This document shows, in pieces, positions 17,126 to 25,529 of a stretch of 53,453 nt of DNA. Both the position numbers and the translations under genes were made by a program. Positions within the stretch are counted from its first letter, which is position 1. The number at the start of each line of letters is the position of its first letter. The notes under the pieces are model-generated. The model saw only the letters and a program-made list of their open reading frames with translations, had not been told where the DNA came from and did no database searches. This stretch comes from Yinghuangia seranimata (lineage in GTDB: Bacteria > Actinomycetota > Actinomycetes > Streptomycetales > Streptomycetaceae): assembly GCF_029953285.1 (NCBI RefSeq), contig NZ_JASAOI010000087.1:1-53453 (forward strand). The letters are read 5' to 3'.

Positions 17126-17725
17126 CTAGAGCACCAGCCGTACGGCCGTGCGCATGAGTTCCTGCACTTCCTCGGTGCTGCGGCCGCGGTGGGAGAGGCT
17201 GAGCAGGCCGGACAGCAGGACGTGTCCGAGGACGGTCTGCAGGTCGCGGAAGTGCGCGCGGGCGGCCTCGTCCTCGGGGGCGCCGAGGGCGGTGTCGGTG
17301 ATGATCGTGATGGTGTACGCGAAGGTCTGGTGGGACGCTTCGGCGGACGGGTCGGGGGAGGTGGCGGCCTGGAGGATCGCCTCGGTGAGCAGCCGGTTCT
17401 CGGCGCTGACCTCGACGAGTCGGCACAGCATGCCGGCGAGTCGCCCGGCGGGGTCCGCGGGCAGCTCGCTCGCCGTCAGTTCGTCGATGACCTGGCCGAT
17501 CCACAGCGCGGAGACCTCGCTGAGCAGGTGGTCCTTCGACGTGAAGTAGCGGTAGACGGTGGCCCGCGCCACACCGGCGCGGTCCGCGACGTCGTGCATG
17601 GTCACGGACGTGTAGCCGCCCTCCGCGGCCAGGTCGAGGGCTGCCTTGACCAGGCGTTCGCGCCGCGCCTGCTGGTCGCGGGTGAGGGCGCGGGTGAGGG
17701 TGATGGTGGTGTTCGGCGGAGCCAT
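17126..17725 (-). CDS. TetR-family regulator, KstR-like
   Basis: 199 aa. The N-terminal helix-turn-helix runs RRERLVKAALDLAAEGGY, then DVADRAGVARATVYRYFTSKDHLL (about 22-65). The C-terminus (LLSGLLSLSHRGRSTEEVQ, then TAVRLVL) resembles the end of mycobacterial KstR, the repressor of cholesterol catabolism. It sits between the P450 and the divergent racemase gene, above a pair of palindromes (17749-17779), and so most likely represses both directions until an acyl-CoA inducer binds. Confidence 0.88.
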   Translation of the reverse strand: MAPPNTTITLTRALTRDQQARRERLVKAALDLAAEGGYTSVTMHDVADRAGVARATVYRYFTSKDHLLSEVSALWIGQVIDELTASELPADPAGRLAGMLCRLVEVSAENRLLTEAILQAATSPDPSAEASHQTFAYTITIITDTALGAPEDEAARAHFRDLQTVLGHVLLSGLLSLSHRGRSTEEVQELMRTAVRLVL

Positions 17726-17748
17726 GGGTGTGATCTTGCCTCCGGATG

Positions 17749-17779
17749 AGACTGAAGTCTAGTCTGACGTCTCGTCAGA
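17749..17779. promoter_or_regulatory. Double palindromic operator in the regulator/racemase divergent promoter
   Basis: AGACT-GA-AGTCT (17749-17760) is a perfect palindrome, followed two bases later by TCTGAC-N5-GTCAGA (17763-17779), also perfect. They lie about 25-55 bp before the TetR start and 108 bp before the racemase start. Placement is typical of a TetR autoregulatory operator. Confidence 0.65.
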
Positions 17780-17886
17780 TCGACCGCACCTGTCTCATGA
17801 ACCCGCTCCACCCGCGTATCCGCCCGCGTTCCGCCCGGGATCCACCCGAGCACAGACCGCGTTACGAAGCCAGGCCAGGAGGCACA

Positions 17887-19041
17887 GTGGGACCGCTGGA
17901 AGGCATCCGCGTCGTCGAGTTCGTGGGGTTGGGCCCGGGCCCGTTCTGCGGCATGCTGCTCGCCGACCTCGGCGCCGACGTGCTGCGCCTGGACCGCGCC
18001 GACACCGCCCGCAAGGGCTTCCCGGGCCCGTCGCGCAACCCCATGAACCGCGGCAAGCGCTCCGCGTCCGTCGACCTCAAGACGCCGGAGGGGGTGGCCG
18101 CCGCCCTCGACCTGGTGGCCCGCGCGGACGCGGTGATCGAGCCGTTCCGCCCCGGCGTCATGGAGCGCCTCGGCCTCGGCCCCGACGTGTGCCTGGAGCG
18201 CAATCCGAAGCTGGTCTACGGCCGGCTCACCGGATGGGGCCAGGAGGGCCCGCTGGCCAAGGCCGCGGGGCACGACATCGACTACATCGCGCTGGCCGGC
18301 ATGCTCGAGCCGATCGGCCGCGCCGGGCAGCCGCCGAGCATTCCGCTGAACCTGGTCGGCGACTTCGGCGGCGGTGGGCTGCTGCTGGCGTACGGCCTGG
18401 TGTCCGCGCTGCTGTCGGCGGCCCGCACCGGCCGCGGCCAGGTCGTCGACGCCGCCATGATCGACGGCGCCGCGACGCTCGGCGCGACCTGGTTCACGAT
18501 GGCCGCGAACGGCGGCCTCGGCCCGCGCGGCACGAACCTGCTCGACGGCGGCGCGCCGTTCTACGACGTGTACGAGACGTCCGACGCCAAGTTCGTCGCG
18601 GTCGGCTCGATCGAGCCGCACTTCTGGGCCGAACTCCTCGCCCGACTCGGCCTGTCCGAGGACCCGGCGTTCGAGAAGCAGTACGACCGCGGCGCGTGGC
18701 CGGCCATGAAGGCGCGCCTCGCCGAGGTGTTCGCGACCCGCACGCGCGACGCGTGGTGCGAGCTCCTGGAGGGCACCGACTCCTGCTTCGCGCCCGTGCT
18801 CGCGCCGGACGAGGCCCCGGCGCACGCGCACCACGTCGCGCGCGGCACGTTCCACGACGTCGACGGCCTGCCCGAGCCGGCCCCCGCGCCGCGTTTCAGC
18901 GGCACCCCGGCGGCGACGCCGGCGCGTCCCGTCAACCCGGGCCCGGCGGCCGACGGCGGCGACACCGACGCCGCGCTCGAGGCGTGGGGTGTGCCCGCCG
19001 ACGAGATCGCCCGGCTGCGCGCGGCCGGCGCCGTCGTCTGA
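17887..19041 (+). CDS. Alpha-methylacyl-CoA racemase-like (CaiB/BaiF family III) enzyme
   Basis: 384 aa. The racemase signature is strong: IEPFRPGVMERLGLGPDVCL, YGRLTGWGQEGPLA, AGHDIDYIALAGML (His 129) and LNLVGDFGGGG (Asp 159), the His and Asp matching the acid/base pair of the mycobacterial racemase. Expected role: epimerising 2-methylacyl-CoA thioesters so that branched chains (for example the steroid side chain) can enter beta-oxidation. The GTG start is placed by AGGAGG 4-5 nt upstream. The last ~40 residues are Ala/Pro-rich. A tandem repeat follows before the next gene. Confidence 0.9.
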   Translation: MGPLEGIRVVEFVGLGPGPFCGMLLADLGADVLRLDRADTARKGFPGPSRNPMNRGKRSASVDLKTPEGVAAALDLVARADAVIEPFRPGVMERLGLGPDVCLERNPKLVYGRLTGWGQEGPLAKAAGHDIDYIALAGMLEPIGRAGQPPSIPLNLVGDFGGGGLLLAYGLVSALLSAARTGRGQVVDAAMIDGAATLGATWFTMAANGGLGPRGTNLLDGGAPFYDVYETSDAKFVAVGSIEPHFWAELLARLGLSEDPAFEKQYDRGAWPAMKARLAEVFATRTRDAWCELLEGTDSCFAPVLAPDEAPAHAHHVARGTFHDVDGLPEPAPAPRFSGTPAATPARPVNPGPAADGGDTDAALEAWGVPADEIARLRAAGAVV

Positions 19042-19141
19042 GACCGCGGAAGACCGCGAGGGACCGCGGAAACCGCGACGACCGCGACGACCGCGAGAGA
19101 CCGCGAGAGACCGCGAGAGACCGCGGAAGACCACGGAGACT
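19041..19141. repeat. Tandem GAGACCGCGA-type repeat
   Basis: About 100 bp made of variants of an 8-10-nt unit (GACCGCGGAA, GACCGCGAC, GAGACCGCGA repeated four times in a row near 19092-19131). It fills the gap between the racemase stop and the ribosome-binding site of the nitroreductase gene. Copy number is probably variable. Confidence 0.85.
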
Positions 19142-19171
19142 GCGAAGACACAGCCCCACCCCAGGAGAACC

Positions 19172-19864
19172 ATGGACATCCACGAAGCGCTCTACACGAC
19201 CCGCGCGATGCGCCGGGTCAAGCCCGACCCCGTGCCGTACGAGGTCCAGGCGCGCATCCTCGACGCCGCGGTGCGGGCGCCCAGCGGCGGCAACTCGCAG
19301 ACCTGGCGCTTCCTGCTCGTCGACGACGCGGACGTGAAGGCGCAGATAGGCCCGCTGTACCGCGAGGCGATGGCGGAGATCTGGAAGACGATCTACGCGT
19401 CGAAGGTCGCCGCCGCGGCCGCCGACCCGGACGCCGAGGAGTCGAAGCAGTTCCTGCGCGTGCAGCGCTCCTCGCAGTGGCTCGCCGACAACTTCGAGCA
19501 GGTGCCGCTGTTCCTGTTCGGCTTCTCGCAGTTCGACAACACCGGCGGCTCGATCTTCCCGGCCGTGTGGAGCGCCCAGCTGGCGGCCCGCGCGGAGGGC
19601 GTCGGCTCGGCGCTGACCGCCGTGCTCGGCATCGCGCACCGCGACGAGCTCAACCGCGTCCTCGGCGTGCCCGCCGAGGAGGGCTGGCGGATGGCGTGCT
19701 GCGTGTCGTTCGGCTACCCGACCGGCCGGTGGGGTGTCGCCCCGCGCACCTCGGCCCACGAGGTCGCGTACCGCAACGGCTGGGGCACCCCGGTCGGCTT
19801 CGAGATCCCCGCCCCGCTGTGGCCCGCCACCGCCCCGTCCGACACCGAGGGAGACACCAAGTGA
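19172..19864 (+). CDS. Nitroreductase-family FMN oxidoreductase
   Basis: 230 aa. The N-terminal pattern DIHEALYTTRAMRRVKPDPV and RAPSGGNSQTWRFLLV is the FMN-binding signature, and a late GYPTGRWG stretch fits the C-terminal FMN loop. Flavin-dependent reduction in the cytoplasm is expected; in this island it could act on an enone or acyl-CoA intermediate, but that is inference. AGGAG lies 4 nt upstream of the ATG. It overlaps the SDR gene by 4 nt. Confidence 0.87.
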   Translation: MDIHEALYTTRAMRRVKPDPVPYEVQARILDAAVRAPSGGNSQTWRFLLVDDADVKAQIGPLYREAMAEIWKTIYASKVAAAAADPDAEESKQFLRVQRSSQWLADNFEQVPLFLFGFSQFDNTGGSIFPAVWSAQLAARAEGVGSALTAVLGIAHRDELNRVLGVPAEEGWRMACCVSFGYPTGRWGVAPRTSAHEVAYRNGWGTPVGFEIPAPLWPATAPSDTEGDTK

Positions 19865-20709
19865 CCACGAAGCTTCCGCTGGAAGGCGCCGCCGCGTTCG
19901 TCTCGGGCGGCGGCAGCGGCATCGGCCTGGGCTGCGCGGTGCGGTTCGCCGCCGACGGCGCGCACGTGACGATCGCCGGCCGCAGCGAGGACCGCCTCAA
20001 GGGCGCCGTCGAGGAGATCCGCAAGGCCGCCGCGCCCGGCGTGCAGGTCGGGTACGCGGTCGCGGACGTGACCGACGAGGCGCAGACTAAGGCGGCCGTG
20101 GACCAGGCGGCGTCGCTGGGCCCGCTGAAGGCCGTGGTCGCGTCGGCCGGCGGCAACTCGACGATGGGCCCGGTCACGCAGCTGGACACGCAGAAGTGGC
20201 GGGAGACCGTCGAGCTGAACGTCACCGGCACGATGCTGGTGCTGAAGCACAGCGCGCGCCACATGGTCCGCGGCGGAGGCGGCTCGTTCGTGGCGATCTC
20301 GTCGGTGGCGTCGTCCAACACGCACCGCTGGTTCGGCGCGTACGGCGTGTCGAAGGCCGGTATCGACCACCTGGTGCAGCTGGCGGCGGACGAGCTGGGC
20401 GCGAGCGGCGTGCGGGTCAACAGCATCCGCCCGGGCCTGGTGCGCACCGACATGGTGCAGATGATCACCGACGGCGGGCCGCTGCTGGAGGACTACCTGC
20501 AGTGCACGCCGCTGGGCCGGTTCGGCGAGACCGAGGACATCTCGGCGCTCGCGGCGTTCCTGGTGGGCCCGGAGTCGACGTGGCTGACCGGCCAGGTCAT
20601 CAACGTGGACGGCGGCCACCACCTGCGCCGCGGACCGGACTTCAGCAGTGTGCTGGAGCCGCTGTTCGGCGCGGACGGGCTGCGCGGCGTGGTCGCCGAG
20701 GACGCGTGA
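19861..20709 (+). CDS. Short-chain dehydrogenase/reductase
   Basis: 282-aa classical SDR. Cofactor motif VSGGGSGIG (14-22), with the first Thr of TGxxxGIG replaced by Ser; VASAGGN (about 94-99) in place of NNAG; catalytic Ser 147/148, Tyr 161 and Lys 165. The C-terminal WLTGQVINVDGGH pattern is normal. It probably oxidises a hydroxyacyl-CoA or secondary alcohol in the pathway. GTG start overlaps the preceding TGA. Confidence 0.9.
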   Translation: MTTKLPLEGAAAFVSGGGSGIGLGCAVRFAADGAHVTIAGRSEDRLKGAVEEIRKAAAPGVQVGYAVADVTDEAQTKAAVDQAASLGPLKAVVASAGGNSTMGPVTQLDTQKWRETVELNVTGTMLVLKHSARHMVRGGGGSFVAISSVASSNTHRWFGAYGVSKAGIDHLVQLAADELGASGVRVNSIRPGLVRTDMVQMITDGGPLLEDYLQCTPLGRFGETEDISALAAFLVGPESTWLTGQVINVDGGHHLRRGPDFSSVLEPLFGADGLRGVVAEDA

Positions 20710-20711
20710 CG

Positions 20712-22334
20712 ATGGCCGCGCGCACCTTCAACCTGGCCGACCTGTTCGAGGTCGTCGTGGACGCGTGCCCGGACCGGCTCGCGCTGGTCGCGGGCGACGT
20801 CCGCCTGACCTACCGGGAACTGGACGCCCGTGCCAACAAGTTCGCGCACGCGTTCATCGCGTGCGGCATCGGACCCGGCGACCACGTGGGCGTCTACGCC
20901 CGCAACCGGTCCGAGTGGCTGGAGGCGATGATCGGCGCGTTCAAGGCGCGCGCGGTCCCCGTCAACATCAACTACCGCTATGTCGCGGACGAGTTGCGGT
21001 ACGTCCTCGACAACGCCGACATCAAGGCGCTGGTGGTGGAGGCCGACCTGCTCGACACCGTGGACGCGGTCGACCCCGTCCCGGGCGTCCTGAAGACGCT
21101 GTTCGTGCTGCCGACCGACGGCGACGGCACGGTGTCCGAGGGGTTCGCGGACGTCGTCGACCTCGAAGGCATGCGCCTGGTCGACGCGGCCTCCGAGGAA
21201 CGGGACTTCGGCCCGCGCTCGGACACCGACCAGTACATCGTCTACACCGGCGGCACGACCGGGTTCCCCAAGGGCGTCCAGTGGTACGCCAAGGACGTCT
21301 TCGTCAGCGCGTTCGGCGGCGGGAACTTCGGCGGCGCGCCGATCTCGGACCCGGAGGAGCTGGCCGCCAAGGCGGACAAGCCGCCGCTGGTGCAGATGCT
21401 GACCACGCCGCTGATGCACGGCAACGGCCAGTGGGTCACGTGGATCACGCTGCTCAGCGCCGGAACCGCCGTGCTGTGGACGGGGCAGCGCTGGGACCCC
21501 GAGGCGATCCTGCGGGCCGTCGAGCGCGAGGGCGCCGCGACGCTGATGCTCGTCGGCGACGCGATGGCGCGGCCGCTCGCGGACGAGCTGGCGCGCGGCG
21601 GCCACGACGCGTCCAGCCTCAAGGTGATCGGCTCGGGCGGCGCGCTGCTGTCGCCCGCCGTCAAGGAGCAGCTGAAGTCGCTGGTCCCGGGCCTGTACAT
21701 CTCCGACGGCTTCGGCGCGTCCGAGTTCGGCGCGGGCAGCGCGCAGAACGCGGACGGCCGGTTTCCGCTGAAGCCGAACACCGCGGTGCTCGGCGACGAC
21801 CTGCGGCCGGTGAAGCCGGGGGAGACCGGGCGCATGGCGCGCACCGGGCACATACCGCTCGGCTACTACAAGGACGCCGAGAAGACCGCCGCGACGTTCC
21901 CGGTCGACCCGGACGGCGTGCGCTGGGTGGTGCCTGGTGACTTCGCCCGCCTGGAGGAGGACGGTACGGTCACCCTCCTCGGCCGCGGTTCGGTGTGCAT
22001 CAACACCGGTGGCGAGAAGGTGTATCCGGAGGAGGTCGAGGGCGTCCTCAAGGCGCATCCGGCGGTGTACGACGTCGTGGTCGTCGGCGTGCCGGACGCG
22101 CGCTTCGGCGAACGCGTCGCCGCGGTGGCCTCGGTGCGCGACGGGCACACCGTCACGCTCGCCGAACTCGCCGCGCATAGCCGCGCGTCCATCGCCGGGT
22201 ACAAGGTCCCCCGGGACTTGGTCCTGGTGGACGCGGTGCCGCGGTCGCCGGCCGGGAAGCCGGACTACCAGTGGGCCAAGCGGGTTGCGGTGGAGGCGAT
22301 GACAGGACCCGTCAACTCCGGTTCCGCTCCGTAG
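20712..22334 (+). CDS. Acyl-CoA synthetase (FadD-type, AMP-forming)
   Basis: 540-aa adenylating enzyme activating a carboxylic acid to its CoA thioester. P-loop motif YTGGTTGFPKG (178-188), the A5-like ISDGFGASEFG, the GDFARLEEDGTVTLLGR core (A7/A8 region) and the C-terminal catalytic Lys in SPAGKPDYQW. Segments such as TTPLMHGNGQWVTWITLLSA resemble actinobacterial FadD19-like steroid side-chain ligases. The ATG at 20712 has GAGGA 9 nt upstream; a GTG at 20706 overlapping the SDR stop is also possible. It ends the rightward operon. Confidence 0.92.
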   Translation: MAARTFNLADLFEVVVDACPDRLALVAGDVRLTYRELDARANKFAHAFIACGIGPGDHVGVYARNRSEWLEAMIGAFKARAVPVNINYRYVADELRYVLDNADIKALVVEADLLDTVDAVDPVPGVLKTLFVLPTDGDGTVSEGFADVVDLEGMRLVDAASEERDFGPRSDTDQYIVYTGGTTGFPKGVQWYAKDVFVSAFGGGNFGGAPISDPEELAAKADKPPLVQMLTTPLMHGNGQWVTWITLLSAGTAVLWTGQRWDPEAILRAVEREGAATLMLVGDAMARPLADELARGGHDASSLKVIGSGGALLSPAVKEQLKSLVPGLYISDGFGASEFGAGSAQNADGRFPLKPNTAVLGDDLRPVKPGETGRMARTGHIPLGYYKDAEKTAATFPVDPDGVRWVVPGDFARLEEDGTVTLLGRGSVCINTGGEKVYPEEVEGVLKAHPAVYDVVVVGVPDARFGERVAAVASVRDGHTVTLAELAAHSRASIAGYKVPRDLVLVDAVPRSPAGKPDYQWAKRVAVEAMTGPVNSGSAP

Positions 22335-22455
22335 GGTTGCCGTTCACCCGGGTGGGTTAACATCAGCGCGGTCCGCGGGAACGCTCCGGCTGGTTGGCGC
22401 GTTCTCAGGCCGTCAGCCGATCGTCGCGTCCTGCGGCGCCCACCTAGGGGGACTC

Positions 22456-23283
22456 GTGACCGAGCAGCAGCCGCAGACGGACCCGCTGGAGCAGTGGACG
22501 CCGAGCGGTATCGACGTGAGCGTGCCCAGCATCGCCCGTGTCTACGACGCGGTGCTGGGCGGCAAGGACAACTTCGCGTCGGACCGCGCGGCCGCCGCCG
22601 AGCTGCTCGCGGCGGTGCCCGACGCGCAGCGGACGGCGCTGATCAACCGTCAGGTCCTGTCGCGCGGCGTGCGGTTCATGGCCGAGCAGGGCATCGACCA
22701 GTTCATCGACCTGGGCTCGGGCCTGCCGTCCGCGGAGAACACCCACCAGGTCGCGCAGCGCCACAACCCGGACGCGGCGGTCGTGTACGTCGACATCGAC
22801 CCGATCGTGCTGGCGCACGGCCGCGCGATCCTGGCGGACAGCCCGCGCACGCGCGTGGTGACCGCCGACGCGACCGAGCCCGAGCGGGTGCTCGCGCTCC
22901 CCGAGGTGCGCGAACTCATCGACTTCGACCGGCCGGTGGGCCTGCTGATGGTCGCGATCGTGCACCACCTGGAGGACGCGCAGGACCCGGCGGGCATCGT
23001 CAAGACGTACCTGGACGCGCTGCCGTCGGGCAGCTACCTGTTCCTGACGCACTTCTTCGCCAACGGCTCCCGCGAGGCCGAGGACATCGAGCGCGTGCTG
23101 CACGGTGCGCACAACACCGGCCGGTTCCGCAGCCGCGAGGAGATCGAGGGCTTCTTCGCGGGCCTGGACGTCGTCGAGCCGGGGATCGGCTACCTGCCGC
23201 TGTGGCGCCCGGAGGGCCCGGTCGAGGACCCGCTGCCGATGTCGCAGCAGCTGCTGCTCGGCGGTATCGGCAAGAAGCCCTGA
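22456..23283 (+). CDS. SAM-dependent methyltransferase, DUF574 family
   Basis: 275 aa. The family hallmark SIARVYDAVLGGKDNFASDR is present, followed by FIDLGSGLPSAENTHQVAQR (SAM motif I) and YVDIDPIVLAHGRAIL (motif II). Such proteins are numerous in actinomycetes and their substrates are mostly unknown. The GTG start follows TAGGGGGA at 22445-22452. The 11-bp leader TAGGGGGACTC is identical to that of the lipoprotein at 9124. Confidence 0.9.
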   Translation: MTEQQPQTDPLEQWTPSGIDVSVPSIARVYDAVLGGKDNFASDRAAAAELLAAVPDAQRTALINRQVLSRGVRFMAEQGIDQFIDLGSGLPSAENTHQVAQRHNPDAAVVYVDIDPIVLAHGRAILADSPRTRVVTADATEPERVLALPEVRELIDFDRPVGLLMVAIVHHLEDAQDPAGIVKTYLDALPSGSYLFLTHFFANGSREAEDIERVLHGAHNTGRFRSREEIEGFFAGLDVVEPGIGYLPLWRPEGPVEDPLPMSQQLLLGGIGKKP

Positions 23284-23292
23284 CGGCTGAGC

Positions 23293-23339
23293 ACCGGTTC
23301 CCCGTATGCGGCGGCGCCGGCACGGGGAACGGAACCGGT
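23293..23339. terminator. Hairpin between convergent DUF574 and LtrA genes
   Basis: ACCGGTTCCCCGT (23293-23305) pairs with 23322-23339, with a 5-nt bulge on the right arm. It spans the end of the LtrA gene and probably ends transcription from both sides. Confidence 0.65.
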
Positions 23340-24484
23340 CACCCCGCGGTGTCCGGGTCCGGGTAGCGCTGCGTCTCCAGGACGCCGGCGACGGTCAGTA
23401 CCGCCACGATGGCCGCGGTCTCGGCGAGCGCGGACGCGAACATGCCCAGCGGGATGGTCGCGGCCAGCGACAGCACGGCGCCGACGCGGTAGGAGTTCGG
23501 GCCGATGCCGAACGTCCAGCGGGTGACGACGTTGGCGGCCAGGAACAGCCCGAGCCCGCCCGCGAGCGTGACGGCCTGCGCCGCGTCCAGCCGGTCGGCG
23601 GGGTGCGCCACCGCGCTCTTGACCCCGGCGGCGAACAGCAGGATGCCCAGCAGCAGCGCGTAGTGCCCGTAGCCGTACACGGTCAGGCCGCGCATGTTGC
23701 GGGCACGCAGAGGGAGTTCGTCCATGATGGCGACGGCCCGCGCCTCCTCGTCGTCGCCGAAGTACGCCCACCACAGGGCGAAGCACAGCGCGAGCGTGAG
23801 GACCGCGGTCGCGATGAGCTTGAGGTCGAGGTCGAGGCCCTGCGCGCCTGCGCCGATCGCGATGACGGACTCGCCGAGCGCGATGATGACCACCAGGCCG
23901 TGGCGTTCCACGAAGTGCCGTGCGGAGAGCGGGAATGCCAGCGCGTTGGTGACGTGCGGGGTGACGATCTGCACGAGTGCGGCGCCCGCCCACAGGGTGA
24001 GTTGCAGGCCGCCGTGGAGGTAGGCGCCGACCACCACGAGCGCGGCGGTGGCCAGGTTGACCGGCGCGTTGCGCAGGATGGACGCGCGGCCGGCGCCGGA
24101 CGCCTGGAACAGGGTGGTGTGCACGAGGGTGACGACCAGGTAGCCCCAGCCGAACGCGGACGCGCTGTCGTGGTCGTCGAACGCGTGCGGGATGGCCAGC
24201 GAGACGACCAGGAACCCCGACATGCCGACCATCAGCAGGCACCGGCGCAGCGGCGTCGTCGGCGGGACCGCGTTGGTGAGCCATACGTAGCCGCTGTACA
24301 TCCACCAGATGACCGCGAGCATGATCACGACGCGGGTGATCCCGGTCAGGTTCAGGTCGTGGGCGATCGCGGCGGACAGCTGCGTGATGGTGAAGACGAA
24401 GACGAGGTCGAAGAACAGCTCGAGCGTGGAGACGCGTTCCGAGGACTGCACGGCGTGCGCCGTACCGGACTTGGAGAGGGCCAC
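23339..24484 (-). CDS. Low-temperature requirement protein A (LtrA)-family membrane protein
   Basis: 381-aa polytopic membrane protein with about ten hydrophobic helices. The family start VSTLELFFDLVFVFTITQLS is clear, as is HGLVVIIALGESVIAIG in the middle. Function is poorly known. The GTG at 24484 is chosen because the family begins close to it; an ATG at 24541 would add 19 residues. Neither has a good ribosome-binding site. Confidence 0.87.
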   Translation of the reverse strand: MALSKSGTAHAVQSSERVSTLELFFDLVFVFTITQLSAAIAHDLNLTGITRVVIMLAVIWWMYSGYVWLTNAVPPTTPLRRCLLMVGMSGFLVVSLAIPHAFDDHDSASAFGWGYLVVTLVHTTLFQASGAGRASILRNAPVNLATAALVVVGAYLHGGLQLTLWAGAALVQIVTPHVTNALAFPLSARHFVERHGLVVIIALGESVIAIGAGAQGLDLDLKLIATAVLTLALCFALWWAYFGDDEEARAVAIMDELPLRARNMRGLTVYGYGHYALLLGILLFAAGVKSAVAHPADRLDAAQAVTLAGGLGLFLAANVVTRWTFGIGPNSYRVGAVLSLAATIPLGMFASALAETAAIVAVLTVAGVLETQRYPDPDTAG

Positions 24485-24599
24485 GGCGTCATTATCGGGG
24501 CGGAAACGGGCTGCCGTGCGCGGACGGGACGGTCCGCGCACGGCGGTCTGGCGGCGTGCGCGCGCCGGGAGTGCGCGCGCCCGCGGCGCGTACCCCCGG

Positions 24600-25529
24600 T
24601 CAGCCCGCCACCGCGTGCGACACGAACCCGTCGGGGCCGACGGGGAGATCGCCCGCGATCGTGATGCGCTGCATGGAGCGGTGCATGCCGGCCGGCACGT
24701 CGGTGGGGACCAGGTGCGCGGTGGAGCGGTTGTCCCAGAAGGCGATGCTGCCGGGCTGCCAGCGGAAGCGCACGGTGAACTCGGCGTCCTGCAGGTGCTC
24801 GTAGAGCAGCGCGAGGAGGTGCCGGCCCTCGTTGCGGGTCAGTTCGAGGATGTGGCTGGTGAAGTTCGGGTTGACGAACAGGATCTTCTCGCCGGTCTCC
24901 GGGTGCACGCGCACGACCGGGTGGACGGAGCGTATGCCGTCGCCGAGGAACACCTTGGCCAGCTGGCCGGGCAGTTCGCCGCGCTTCATGGGCAGCGTGT
25001 TGTGGTGCACCGCGTGCAGGCCGTCGATGACGGCCTTGATCGGGTCGGACAGCCGGTCGTAGGCGACGGCGAGGTTCGTCCACTGGGTGTCGCCGCCGTA
25101 GGGCGGGACGACGACGCCGCGCAGGATGGAGCCCATCGGCGGGTTCGGGATGAACGTGACGTCGGTGTGCCAGCGGCTCTCGACGGTGCCTCCGCCGCCC
25201 ATGCCCCCTCCTCCGCCCATCTGCTGGTTGTCCAGCAGCAGGATCTCGGGGTAGTCGGGGAACTGCGACGGCAGCGTCGGGTGCGCCTTGGTCGGCTCGC
25301 CGAACGCCTTGGCGAACGCCAGGTGTTGGGCCTGCGTGATGTCCTGGTCGCGGAAGAACACCACCTTCCACTGGAGCAGCGTCGCGCGGATCTCCGCGAC
25401 GAGCTCGGGGGTGAGCGGCTGGGACAGGTCGACGCCGAGGATCTCGGCGCCGATGTGCCCGGCCATGGGGCGGATGTCGAGGCCGGTGCTCGCCTCGGTG
25501 TTCACGGGCGTGGCGGCGGGTGCGGTCAC
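24600..25529 (-). CDS. TauD/TfdA-family Fe(II)/2-oxoglutarate dioxygenase
   Basis: 309 aa. Iron ligands His 121 and Asp 123 in WHTDVTF and His 272 in DNRSTAHLV; the 2-oxoglutarate Arg is 284 or 288 near the C-terminus. The family couples 2-oxoglutarate decarboxylation to hydroxylation of substrates such as taurine, alkyl sulfates or phenoxy acids; the substrate here is unknown. Oddity: a tract of five Gly, Met and four Gly (105-114) sits right before the HxD motif. The GTG start overlaps the stop of the upstream TetR gene, so the pair is an operon. Confidence 0.92.
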   Translation of the reverse strand: MTAPAATPVNTEASTGLDIRPMAGHIGAEILGVDLSQPLTPELVAEIRATLLQWKVVFFRDQDITQAQHLAFAKAFGEPTKAHPTLPSQFPDYPEILLLDNQQMGGGGGMGGGGTVESRWHTDVTFIPNPPMGSILRGVVVPPYGGDTQWTNLAVAYDRLSDPIKAVIDGLHAVHHNTLPMKRGELPGQLAKVFLGDGIRSVHPVVRVHPETGEKILFVNPNFTSHILELTRNEGRHLLALLYEHLQDAEFTVRFRWQPGSIAFWDNRSTAHLVPTDVPAGMHRSMQRITIAGDLPVGPDGFVSHAVAG

